Assembly (NCBI RefSeq): GCF_900101015.1
Contig: NZ_FNFZ01000008.1
Location: forward strand, 1-44,294
Reading direction: 5' to 3'
Origin: Sarcina sp. DSM 11001
GTDB lineage: Bacteria; Bacillota; Clostridia; Lachnospirales; Lachnospiraceae
Length of the DNA: 44,294 nucleotides
In this document: in pieces, positions 9,901 to 15,017 of the stretch
Position numbering within the stretch: position 1 is the stretch's first letter
Layout of the letters: each line of letters starts with the position of its first letter
Notes under the pieces: model-generated
What the model was told of the DNA's origin: nothing
What the model saw: only the letters and a program-made list of their open reading frames with translations
Databases searched by the model: none
Program-made: the position numbers and the translations under genes

Positions 9901-11554
9901 GAATCGTGTATGCCAGATAAATACGGATGAGATCACCGGGAGCAAGAAGACTGTCAGTTCCATCTTTGTCATCTTTTGCGGCATCATCCATTTTCTTCCA
10001 GTCGGTAACTGCCAGACTGTCTTCCACCGCTTCTCCGTCAGATGCTTTATGATAGTAAATCCCGGTACTGTTAGTCAGAGCCCTGTTGAAATCAATCGTA
10101 TCCAGAACAGGGGTATAAGTGTTCTCTGCCTGGTTGATTCCTCCGGTCTGTGCGATAGCGCTGTTTTCCGGAACTGCTGCAGCTGCCCCCGAGGAGCCTG
10201 TTCCGGCTGCGGCATCGGTACTCGTCTCTGTATTTGTAACAGTTCCTGTTTCTTTACCTGCATCTGTTGTGTTTTTGTCTGTGTTTGCAGCTGTATCCGT
10301 TGGAGCTGCATCGCCCGCATCTGCGTCCGTTGACTGTGCGTTGGCTGCATCCGGATCAACTGCATCTGTTCCTTCTGCATTATCGGCATTGCCGTTCTCA
10401 GAATCTGCGTCGACGGCTTCATCCGGGTCTTCCGATGATTTTTCATCTGCTTCTGAATCCGCTTCCGCCGGGTCTATTGAGTCCGCCGGATCCTGTGATT
10501 CTGCTGAATCCCCTGTGCCTTCATTCAGCTCGTCCCCGGAAGCAGAAGCATCCCCGTTGTCCTGCAATTCTTCTTCAAAATCTTCCTGCAGGCTGTCATC
10601 ATCGCTGCCTTCATGGCTGTCTGTATACTCATCGTCCGAATATCCATTATCTGCCTGGTCAGCTTCCTGGCTTCCGGAATCCTGATCATCTGTCTGCTCA
10701 CCATCAGTGAGTTCCAAATCAGCCATTTCCTGGCTAATGTTTCCCTCGACGGACATAGTATCGAAATCAGACGCTCCATCTTCAAACGACAGATCATCCT
10801 CTGTTGGCAGACTATCCTCAACCGACAGACTGCCCTCAACCGACAGATTTCCCTCCATTGACATGTCAGACAAATCCGACATATCTGACAAGCCATCTTC
10901 AAAGGATGCGCCAGCCTCGTCAGACAGGTTGTCCTCTACTAAATCGCTTTCTTCGGCAGGCAGGCTGCCATCTTCTGACGCGTTTTCTTCAAGAGACAGA
11001 CTGTCCCCTGCAGACGTTGTTTCCCCATCAGGCAGACTATCCCCGTCAAACGTGTTTTCTTCGAAGGGCAGATCTTTCTCATAAGATGAATCTTCCCCGT
11101 AGGGCAGATCATCTCCATAAGACGAATCTTCCCCATAAGACAGATCTTCCCCGTAGGACAGGTCTGAAGTTTCTGCTGCTGCCGAGTTCAGGCCTTCTGT
11201 CACCTCAGTTTCTTCAAAATCTGCCGTTTCTTCCACGCCTTCATAACAAGCAGCAGAATGCGTATGCGCCTCAAGCCCACATATCAGAACCTCTTCATAG
11301 CAGTCCTCTGTATGTTCGTGGTCTTCGGACTCCTCCAAGCCGCACACAAGCATCCTTTCATAACAAGAATCATCATGCTGATGCGCAGGAATTCCGCATA
11401 AAGCCTCCTCCTCCATTGTAATAGCGGGGAGCACAAGCGCATATGTAGTGATAAATACGACGACAGCCGCGGTAATCGAGACAAAACGTGTAAGAAGCCT
11501 GCGATTCTGACGGCTGCGAAGCTTTTCATAAACACGATTGATTAACGTTTTCAT
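911..11554 (-). CDS. Giant LPxTG-type adhesin with VWA and Cna-B domains
   Basis: A 3547-residue cell-wall surface protein. I start it at ATG 11554 (MKTLIN), preceded by a GGGAAAG site; an in-frame TTG 17 codons earlier looks weaker. Order: basic N terminus and membrane segment (about 17-46, ending LVLPAITM), a Cys/His-rich motif (about 52-100, repeats of CGL..H.H..CY), a long acidic low-complexity stalk (about 105-430), adhesin-type beta domains, a VWA domain (about 1490-1790) with MIDAS-like DRSSS near 1497 and FLTDGG, and several Cna-B/SpaA-like beta-sandwich repeats. A DDPGNG/DDPNNG linker lies at about 2739-2793. The end has LPNSGG (about 3514), a hydrophobic segment and RRRR. LPNSGG differs from canonical LPxTG by Ser for Thr. 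No sortase gene is in the window. Ligand unknown; host or biofilm adhesion is inferred. Confidence 0.93.
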   Translation of the reverse strand: MKTLINRVYEKLRSRQNRRLLTRFVSITAAVVVFITTYALVLPAITMEEEALCGIPAHQHDDSCYERMLVCGLEESEDHEHTEDCYEEVLICGLEAHTHSAACYEGVEETADFEETEVTEGLNSAAAETSDLSYGEDLSYGEDSSYGDDLPYGEDSSYEKDLPFEENTFDGDSLPDGETTSAGDSLSLEENASEDGSLPAEESDLVEDNLSDEAGASFEDGLSDMSDLSDMSMEGNLSVEGSLSVEDSLPTEDDLSFEDGASDFDTMSVEGNISQEMADLELTDGEQTDDQDSGSQEADQADNGYSDDEYTDSHEGSDDDSLQEDFEEELQDNGDASASGDELNEGTGDSAESQDPADSIDPAEADSEADEKSSEDPDEAVDADSENGNADNAEGTDAVDPDAANAQSTDADAGDAAPTDTAANTDKNTTDAGKETGTVTNTETSTDAAAGTGSSGAAAAVPENSAIAQTGGINQAENTYTPVLDTIDFNRALTNSTGIYYHKASDGEAVEDSLAVTDWKKMDDAAKDDKDGTDSLLAPGDLIRIYLAYTIPAGNLNATNPVARYRLPSNLHLTDRQVEAINQTENGISKSYVNLNTLEITDQEKHEAYLGLEAVEGSRNPSDDREKYLAEHPEQDGTECVSATVKVENVFDLDESGRGSGELIGQDLIITFSPYTIEKNRHGYDAGGQPTKAGETVSGWLTLDFNMQQVDWITTDTDTDVRMEDAGATDGENAEQADAGATDGENAEQADAEAADGENADQADAEANDGETSDQADSADKAETADTKEDDAETDEKKEVSEDKNLAGQQLVKKIITTTVKKKAKIVFAEKVKEDKKLGIKGTDEISTTLKMEEVRVEEIEASEEYESQEDNSEKAEEEDRQSSVRMPAVTFDQSIFVHGGKLGSDTDTMESAAETTTIKVHVEADEDTFPEGTTMVLANVTGDDLDSVAEAVENAVTSNDSVSNKTRGFHAVDISFRDANGKEIEPRKQIRVSMTSDAIKAAVEDQTTAPVVVHVEEEPTVMETIEESSTDIGKDANKEEDAEKDINGEKETEKENENETAKDTEKETGNEPADTLTFDADSFSIYAIVYTVDFHWEVDGKVYEFSLPGGGFVSFIDLVEVLGVISDTNSDKNDAEIEDDEAQDAKGMLDVEANDAAKKFVTDIASVEFSSPELIDVSKVGKETTVGQIKESRELECQYSAELTEEQIAEINAQTVEAGDWALISMLPFTSEESLTVTMKDGEVFNIRVTDYQISTNVLTADGKTYKITLTFDDDAEIPAGTKLVVTEIEKGTDEYRELIGRTWIEVNKDYFEQEEQRDQDEDYIPEDVPMVNIDQARFFDITLMHGENKIEPKTSVQVDISYEEGLGVDEIEEYLTGVSHFKNDEEVELIEEIETKTDEEGRLIEYRYDQDSFSVIGTYVGHKTEDVEGALHVPKLRLSSLGTPAPLEKPDPKKSLVPNEKNGKEDGTYTLSLSVTGDSKEYTVTETKKSNVLFVMDRSSSMVTNTVREAYIEYSGTDYENGPTLYGNVNGSYVWITYHDGVWRYSRMGIPYEYNPANGIYYRITNGTRLDAEQAALDGVITNLMRKNDASGENSDNVEIAVISFATFKGKDQEKNYLGGNWNSHTEVDWQTGTDKTNLMNGINDDSSVARGTNWEEALKYAYDVIDKKKNGVNGVGGDGDEEDYYVVFLTDGGPTATTWSITEEDGAYYGTSGHNATQKDNRNRPRNSCEPAYEDSTDEARKIVQNGYKLYNIFTYGTNDDYKYLVRLTNYAYGESEYEYDNVHDNQEPTDYFPDSPAAQKYFTNATDTEKLVQAFQNIFSEISVTQSHAQVKITDGLRQDAMTFNITDGKPTSALYKVTKKGSTTPLYTVTASMPGDGGDPDVTFTINNVTYPNGDVQVVRHEKTSDPNDPVASDPKNSYDDGVYYSVTLTGDDGTETVYKMALADVNNNGKLIWDLSPIGMLMDDYTYEADFVVWPNQDAYDYVSALNNGLTVLPDFNNVPEGADSTWNEENATPVTDTEGNVLYYTGGSTEYPELAYYPGEDEQPGTYAVLIPISWDQDGTEAVKDENGNVLYYRAKPVTDEDGNITGYTGGCSEYPSISYYPGVGDDFDKGIYNGRFAVLTNDGQQLDYSILTTEDGEVVSVVPQEPIPMDFPDPMKLEDTKSRLEKQWNVERDASILAQYLYNPDGTSKQFKVTFDIYQGDNTVPYRTVNIGWENEYNDQGEVVGGHYVWAPGSPMKTVRYGKVTHQIGTRWAADFSISAGLMLSYAQMIAHNMDPDDYDYPSVTHEGTTYYILEPGHDYTIKERGENIGYEFDFDAPVYHPMLVDGVIRNVEFNQDGSIKSMTAAGTSLSALQIENTLRGYIKLDKVVVDQNQNNIPYDDTKFEYEITLVSPTDPGPFEGDHIPWYGISIPSYIKGLFYNDGNENYYQIDIVHDEDTDENVWMLWDESGKSYKVISSTWEEDDGTGNMVEVVHEGECDPNRVGAQTITYLISDEGEEPETGTVVLYGNQMTPAVDHGEDGEGNPIETTSTTTVSAVLSITQTETLYIANVPVGTTYTIEELLDREDPDDHRYDDYDLISILKQIKVETENEDGTVSTTVESSQTITSISNNTITGEIVGNRDNHLTFKNKIDTGSLKITKNVTVDGASAVETDWADYADGVYFFTITDAEGKPAKGKVNGTLIEDGKVSITITNGVENTVTVTDMLPGVYTVTEIDPINGTKLVSVSKIPEDDPDNVDDPGNGDDPNNGDDPGNGDDPNNGDDPGNGDDPNNGDDPGNEDDPDDGTASDVINYTTLKVLPGVNGDDSPEAIFTNNINTTAVEVEKVWTDDQPNGANHSETIKYSIHRKRYQWVDDDENPGQKKWEYIDSQDVTKILVSAMDGYTGELSYAVNQWKETVYKLPKTGASWDQQIGENGEYVYYKYEYFITEDTPLTEYKSMISGGEIIEKDDPQQEGDSSQQEGDDDLQGDDPQPGDDTQQEDGEMQPGDYSFTITNEPLGPTDQVTHFDVKKQWKYANGEPDLNLDNHKNEEVVFTVTQRKYKAQATDVNGHTAKLYPITVVLKDEKGVPGSGHVKNKLSTVVYVPAGAEFNITPIEANPTGVTNQYDHFVEGYGFSADSASIDHRSGVTYTIPAINSATEITLDLHAGNDQWYEDFAENERDYHKWKVTMYSPQGIIWDISELLEKVLDNQKDVTDLMVLEETHEYTMKLTTTDANGLPTIIANDDAGIQGGAQAAGSQENIWEGSFTNLMLFEYHEGETMSYVYEYEVKETGIRPAAGSTADSVNTTNPPPIDLNPDPPTYWNGQTSEYLVKWEKSVETDEETEEKTDLWTLTNQKKPPIEVTLYKVDKDNIPDRSTLLKGAEFQLVKKKLVKMSGDEGVSRWEWVKDTSWRPNGQSAEVPAGESVVVKDNPQNPGIFSFINLDAGYYEIVEMKCPDGYIQVTENPIFQVKYNNENIAPTVLLVYRSDDNDGHKAGDPINGNATDMVSIANYDIVVGNEPGAALPNSGGSGTRLFTILGSILIAGAGWLLWRRRRLI
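3178..3339 (-). repeat. 18/36-bp tandem repeat coding DDPGNG/DDPNNG linker
   Basis: About nine 18-bp units alternate between codes for DDPGNG and DDPNNG, giving a 36-bp higher-order period. It lies between Cna-type domains of the adhesin and probably forms an extended acidic spacer. Such arrays are prone to length change by slippage. Confidence 0.9.
9222..9377 (-). repeat. 39-bp tandem repeat (13-residue acidic unit) in adhesin
   Basis: Four exact-length 39-bp units start at 9222, 9261, 9300 and 9339. They encode variants of QADAGATDGENAE. The last two are nearly identical in DNA, which suggests recent duplication. Confidence 0.9.
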
Positions 11555-12160
11555 AAACACACTCTTTCCCTGTACTTTTACAGTTATTCCGAAATCATTG
11601 CACAAGGTTTTCCCATCGATATGTCAATATGTTTATATCTCTCCAAATGTTCAATCCGTTTTAACGTACCTGATTAAATCTGTCTGTTACTGTGTCTGTT
11701 ACCATCTTTGTTTTCTTTGTTTTGCGCATCAGGTTTCTGTTACAAGGCTGAAGTTTATCCTGGATTTATACTAAAATAGCTTCAATTTATACAAATAAAT
11801 ATAGGTATACTATCATACTAATTTTAGCAAAGACACTATCTAATACTCCGTCAAAACATCGGCTATCAGTGTGCATTTTCGGGTGTTAAAATGTAAATTT
11901 TTTGTGTCTAAAATATGATGTTAAAACATACTTTCAGGGTTGTGATATTCCGGCTCCGAAAGGCTAAGGTCACCTATGACAGGGGAAAGATAAAGCGATA
12001 TTCCGGCTCAGAAAGGACAAGGTCACCTATGACGGGAAATAGTAAAGCGATATTCCGGCTCCGCAAGCACAAGGTCACCTATTCCTGCGAGACAGCAAAG
12101 CGATATTCCGACTCCGGAAACACAAGGTCTCCCACTTGGAAGTCTGCCTCTAATTTGAAG
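11555..12160. other. Intergenic region upstream of the giant adhesin
   Basis: About 600 bases without a convincing gene. The half next to the adhesin is AT-rich and should hold its promoter. A TTGACA occurs near 11630 on the - strand without a good -10 partner, and several TATAAA-like boxes lie around 11770, so I cannot place the promoter. The distal half is filled by the 53-bp repeat array described separately. A + strand frame of 101 codons across the repeats looks non-coding. Confidence 0.6.
11944..12150. repeat. Four imperfect 52-53-bp tandem repeats
   Basis: Copies begin at 11944, 11997, 12049 and 12102, each with GATATTCCGGCTC. A conserved block of about 34 bp (ending AAGGTCACCTAT in the first three copies) is followed by a more variable 12-15 bp and AAAGC. 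The variable parts are too short for CRISPR spacers. The array sits between the HAD-gene terminator and the adhesin leader. Confidence 0.85.
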
Positions 12161-12187
12161 AAAAAAAAACCGGCCGAAGCCGGATTT
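12161..12187 (-). terminator. Rho-independent terminator downstream of the HAD gene
   Basis: Read on the - strand, CCGGC-TTCG-GCCGG (a UUCG-type tetraloop) is followed by a run of eight or more T. It is the first good terminator after the HAD phosphatase gene, so the transcript would include the 24-bp minisatellite as its 3' untranslated region. Confidence 0.8.
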
Positions 12188-12271
12188 TCCCTAATTTTAA
12201 GTGAACCACTGCTTGCTTAATGTGATAGCCCCCTGCCTGTAAAAATCAACAAAGATCACCCGTGGATTCTG

Positions 12272-12487
12272 TCTGGAGGACGGCAGAAATACAAGCCTGG
12301 CAGACTGCAGAGATACAAGCCTGGCAGACTGCAAAGATACAAGCCTGGCAGACTGCAAAGATACAAGCCTGGCAGACGGCAAAGATACAAGCCTGGCAGA
12401 CTGCAAAGGTACAAGCCTGGCAGACTGCAAAGATACAAGCCTGGCAGACGGCAAAGATACAAGTCTGGCAGACAGTAGAAATGCAGA
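12272..12487. repeat. 24-bp minisatellite, nine copies
   Basis: Consensus CTGGCAGACTGCAAAGATACAAGC. Eight near-identical 24-bp units run from 12272 to 12463, and a ninth diverged unit follows. The array lies between the HAD gene stop and its terminator. All frames stay open because the unit is a multiple of three, giving artefactual 8-residue repeats. I see no start signal and do not regard it as coding. Confidence 0.92.
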
Positions 12488-12520
12488 AGGAATGCAACAG
12501 AAATACAGACGAAATGCGAA

Positions 12521-13633
12521 TCAGCTGCGCTGTCGCCGAACGATTTCGGGGATCTCGCTGAGTGCAAAGATTCGTGGAACTGCGTCCAGAACGGCGCGGC
12601 TCTCCAGAGCTTCGGGGTCCTGCAGCGCCCTGGCAAAAGCGGGCTCAAGGTCTTTGGAAGCTTCTTTTGGGAAAAGACCGTCTGCTGCTGTGAGGAATCC
12701 GGACGCCGGCTTTCCTTTACCGTTCATCTCGCTATCTGTTCCATGCTGTGCTATGCCGGGATGTACTGTACCAGGCTGTTCAATGTCGACTCGTTCAGTG
12801 CTGGTTTTTGCCCGGTCGGGATGCAATGTGCCGGGCTGTGCCGTACTGATCTGAGCCATACCAGGCTGTGCTATGCCGGGATGCACTGTACCGGACTTTG
12901 CAGTACCGATTTGTGAAGTACTAATTTGTGCAGTACTGGTTTGTGCCATACCAGGCTGTGCCAGGCTGGGCTTATCGGCAAAAGCAGTTTCAGAATGACG
13001 TAAGTGATTCTTTTGTTTCCAAGGCGGGATAAACCAGCGCGCCTGCATGCCGGCCGCTGCTGCGCCGCCGTAATCGCGGACGATATTGTCGCCGATAAAA
13101 AGGCACTCTCCGGGCAGGCAGCCGGCCTTCCGTGCACAAAGCATGAAGAAGGCGTTTCCGGGTTTGTCAGTGCCGGCTTCCTCGCTGGATACAATGAAAT
13201 CCATGTATTCCATGAGTCCCAGCCTGATCAGCTTTTCATACTGCATATAGACAGTCATGTCAGTCCCCAGCCCGATCCGAACGCCCATCCTCCGAAGCTC
13301 CTCCATTATTTCCCGGGCTCCGGGAGACAGTGCCATATTGTCAAGCACTCCGCGCCAGTAGGCCTTTGCCATCTCCAGGGCATGGGGATGGAGCGGCAGC
13401 TTCTTCTCCTCCAGAAGGTTCTGAAAGCGGAGCAGGCGATTATGGGCAGAACCCACATCTCCCATTCGCTCTGTGAGTTTCTCCCTGGACTCCTCGTACA
13501 AATCCTTCATCCTTGGATAGTCCCATCCGAAAACCGGCTCCGTATAAGCTGCAAGCGCCCGGATCCCGAACTCATTCGCTGCGTCAAAATTGTACAGCGT
13601 GTTATCCAAATCAAAAATAACAGCTTTAATCAT
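12521..13633 (-). CDS. HAD-superfamily hydrolase with pentapeptide-repeat insertion
   Basis: A 370-residue cytosolic phosphatase of the HAD superfamily. The start is ATG 13633 with GGGAGG five bases upstream; an in-frame GTG two codons earlier overlaps that site. Motif I is DLDNTL (residues 8-13), motif II is in GLGTDMT, the motif III Lys is in GTDKPG, and motif IV is GDNIVRD. The fold resembles pyrimidine 5'-nucleotidase/YjjG-like HADs, but the substrate cannot be read from sequence. After the core, residues 225-299 are fifteen five-residue units of the type AQPGM/AQIST, then a linker. The chain ends in RIFALSEIPEIV, which looks like the normal C-terminal helix of such HADs. The repeat is therefore an internal insertion that makes the protein about 130 residues longer than usual. 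Confidence 0.85.
   Translation of the reverse strand: MIKAVIFDLDNTLYNFDAANEFGIRALAAYTEPVFGWDYPRMKDLYEESREKLTERMGDVGSAHNRLLRFQNLLEEKKLPLHPHALEMAKAYWRGVLDNMALSPGAREIMEELRRMGVRIGLGTDMTVYMQYEKLIRLGLMEYMDFIVSSEEAGTDKPGNAFFMLCARKAGCLPGECLFIGDNIVRDYGGAAAAGMQARWFIPPWKQKNHLRHSETAFADKPSLAQPGMAQTSTAQISTSQIGTAKSGTVHPGIAQPGMAQISTAQPGTLHPDRAKTSTERVDIEQPGTVHPGIAQHGTDSEMNGKGKPASGFLTAADGLFPKEASKDLEPAFARALQDPEALESRAVLDAVPRIFALSEIPEIVRRQRS
12737..12961 (-). repeat. 15-bp in-frame tandem repeat inside the HAD gene
   Basis: Fifteen units of 15 bp encode pentapeptides (AQPGM, AQTST, AQIST, SQIGT, AKSGT and so on). Several units recur almost unchanged (VHPGI-AQPGM, AQPGT), which points to expansion of multi-unit blocks. 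It follows the HAD catalytic core. Confidence 0.88.
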
Positions 13634-13905
13634 CTCCACCTCCCGGAGAGTGCGCCAATTCGATAACTGATATGTGCCAGTTATAACGATCTATCCGAAA
13701 TGCCGGCTAAAGCGGTTTACGGTAATTCCCAATAAAAAACTGCCCCTTAAAGACCATATTAATGACCGTAAAGCCATTATGTGTAAACAGGGAGGCGTGA
13801 AGCCTCCCTGCTGCGTTCTTTCGGACATATTTTAAACACAACGCATTAAAAATTCCATACATTATCATAAAAATTATAAAGGCCTTCAGCGCAAAATTAT
13901 AACAA
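13634..13905. other. Intergenic region with leader-type inverted repeats
   Basis: No gene is seen here. It should contain the HAD promoter (- strand), which I cannot place. A hairpin CAGGGAGGC/GCCTCCCTG lies at 13788-13810. A looser inverted repeat TTTACGGT/ACCGTAAA spans about 13715-13775. Either may shape the HAD leader, or the first may be a weak terminator. Confidence 0.4.
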
Positions 13906-13960
13906 ATCTTCAGCGTAAAAATCTTCAGCTCAAAAATCTTCAGCGTAAAAATCTTCAGGT
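13906..13960. repeat. 15-bp tandem repeat ATCTTCAGCGTAAAA
   Basis: Three full 15-bp units (13906, 13921, 13936) and a partial fourth, preceded by degenerate versions. The array merges into the terminator arm of the next gene, so it may have grown from the terminator sequence. Confidence 0.85.
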
Positions 13961-13985
13961 TACAGGAGTACAGACCTACCTGAAG
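13946..13985 (-). terminator. Terminator of the DUF6465-like gene
   Basis: On the - strand CTTCAGGT pairs with ACCTGAAG (8 bp, 17-nt loop) and is followed by ATTTTT. It lies 35 bases after the stop codon. Confidence 0.7.
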
Positions 13986-14020
13986 AAAGGAAGGGGACGG
14001 TCTGAACTATAATATCTTCT

Positions 14021-14530
14021 TCAGAAAAGCTCCACTGCACCTGCCGCTTCGCCGTTCACGACATAATAGGCCCTGCCTTCTTCCGCCTTGACATAGATTT
14101 CGAGAGATGTGATTTCCTGAACTGCGACAGCATCCTGAACCTTCTGGACAACAGCATCATATGTGATCCCATTATCGGCTTTATTCTGAATCACGAAGTT
14201 CGGAACGACTGCTTTCTTCCCGGGCTTCCTGGTGCGCTTCGGCTTCTCTGCAGCAGCCTCACCCTCAGAAGCGGTCTCTTTTTTCGCAAGAGATTTGCGC
14301 GTGCGCTTCGGCTTCTCTGCAACAGCCTCACCCTCAGAAGCGGCCTCCTTTTTAGCGCGGGGTTTGCGCGTGCGCTTCGGTTTTTCAAGTGTGGGTTCTG
14401 CAGTAGCAGCTTCAGCCCCGGGAATCCCGGAAGGCTCTTCGGCCTCCTGAAGAGCCTGCATCTCCCTCATTGCTTCTTCCAGAGCTCTGTATTCAATCTC
14501 CGCAAGTTCTTCTCTTGTCTTTTTTGCCAT
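14021..14530 (-). CDS. DUF6465-like protein with basic repeats
   Basis: A 169-residue protein with AAAGGAGG about eight bases before the ATG. An N-terminal charged helix (1-30) is followed by a Lys/Arg-rich region of two full 23-residue repeats and a third partial one (each starting EKPKRTRK). The C-terminal domain (about 108-169) has PNFVIQ, SLEIYVKAEEGRAYYVVNG and an end GAVELF. That domain matches my memory of the DUF6465 family of Lachnospiraceae; the assignment is from recall. The basic repeats resemble histone H1-like tails, so nucleic-acid binding is possible but unproven. Cytosolic: no signal or membrane segment. Confidence 0.75.
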   Translation of the reverse strand: MAKKTREELAEIEYRALEEAMREMQALQEAEEPSGIPGAEAATAEPTLEKPKRTRKPRAKKEAASEGEAVAEKPKRTRKSLAKKETASEGEAAAEKPKRTRKPGKKAVVPNFVIQNKADNGITYDAVVQKVQDAVAVQEITSLEIYVKAEEGRAYYVVNGEAAGAVELF

Positions 14531-14642
14531 TATCTGTGCCTCCTTTGTCAGAAATTGAGTAACCCCTTGAATTTCCGGACAGCCGCCTGCTTTTTTCAGG
14601 TATCATAGTCTGTAGCAGGAGGATCAGGATTGTCCACGGGGG

Positions 14643-14670
14643 GTTATAATTCTATTTAAAAAGTTTTGAA
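14643..14670 (-). promoter_or_regulatory. Possible promoter of the DUF6465-like gene
   Basis: On the - strand TTCAAA (-35) and TATAAC (-10) are 16 bp apart, about 110 bases before the start codon. Both match consensus only moderately. Confidence 0.35.
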
Positions 14671-14725
14671 TGTACTAACTGTATATATTGAACACTTTTC
14701 TGTCAAGTAAAGAGCACAGACATCA

Positions 14726-14856
14726 GCTGACATCACCGGCTGCCCCCACGGAAAGCTTTACCGGCTGCGTCCACGGAAATCATCACCGACTCCCTCCCGG
14801 GAAAAAACACCGGCTGCGTCACAGAAAAGGCCACCAGCCGCCTCCGCGGAAAACAT
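14726..14856. repeat. Five degenerate 24-29-bp tandem repeats
   Basis: Units follow ACCGGCTGCGTCCACGGAAA with variable ends. The array fills the intergenic space between the divergent DUF6465-like and zinc-ribbon genes. To its right, 14857-15017 is the zinc-ribbon gene leader, with a weak TACAGT box near 14963. Confidence 0.7.
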
Positions 14857-15017
14857 CACCACATCACCTCTTCGTTCCAGTAAATACCACCTATGCACCC
14901 CGGCAAAAAATGAACATTGCGTAAACATAAAAATACGACAGTACAATCTCCCCTCTTTCTGTGGTACAGTAAATCAGAAAGGTAAAACAAAGACAGCAAA
15001 GACATAAGGAGCCTTTT

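Noticed and set aside
11915-12220. 101-codon + frame across the 53-bp repeats
   Set aside because: Repeats are 52 and 53 bp, so the reading phase shifts between copies; no ribosome site and no protein-like pattern.
11944-12487. CRISPR array
   Set aside because: The 53-bp repeats leave only 12-15 bp of variable sequence and the 24-bp array has no spacers. No cas-like gene is present.
12256-12648. Leftward frame of 130 codons with 8-residue repeats
   Set aside because: Its repeats come from the 24-bp minisatellite, open in all frames, and its start overlaps the end of the HAD gene without a ribosome site.
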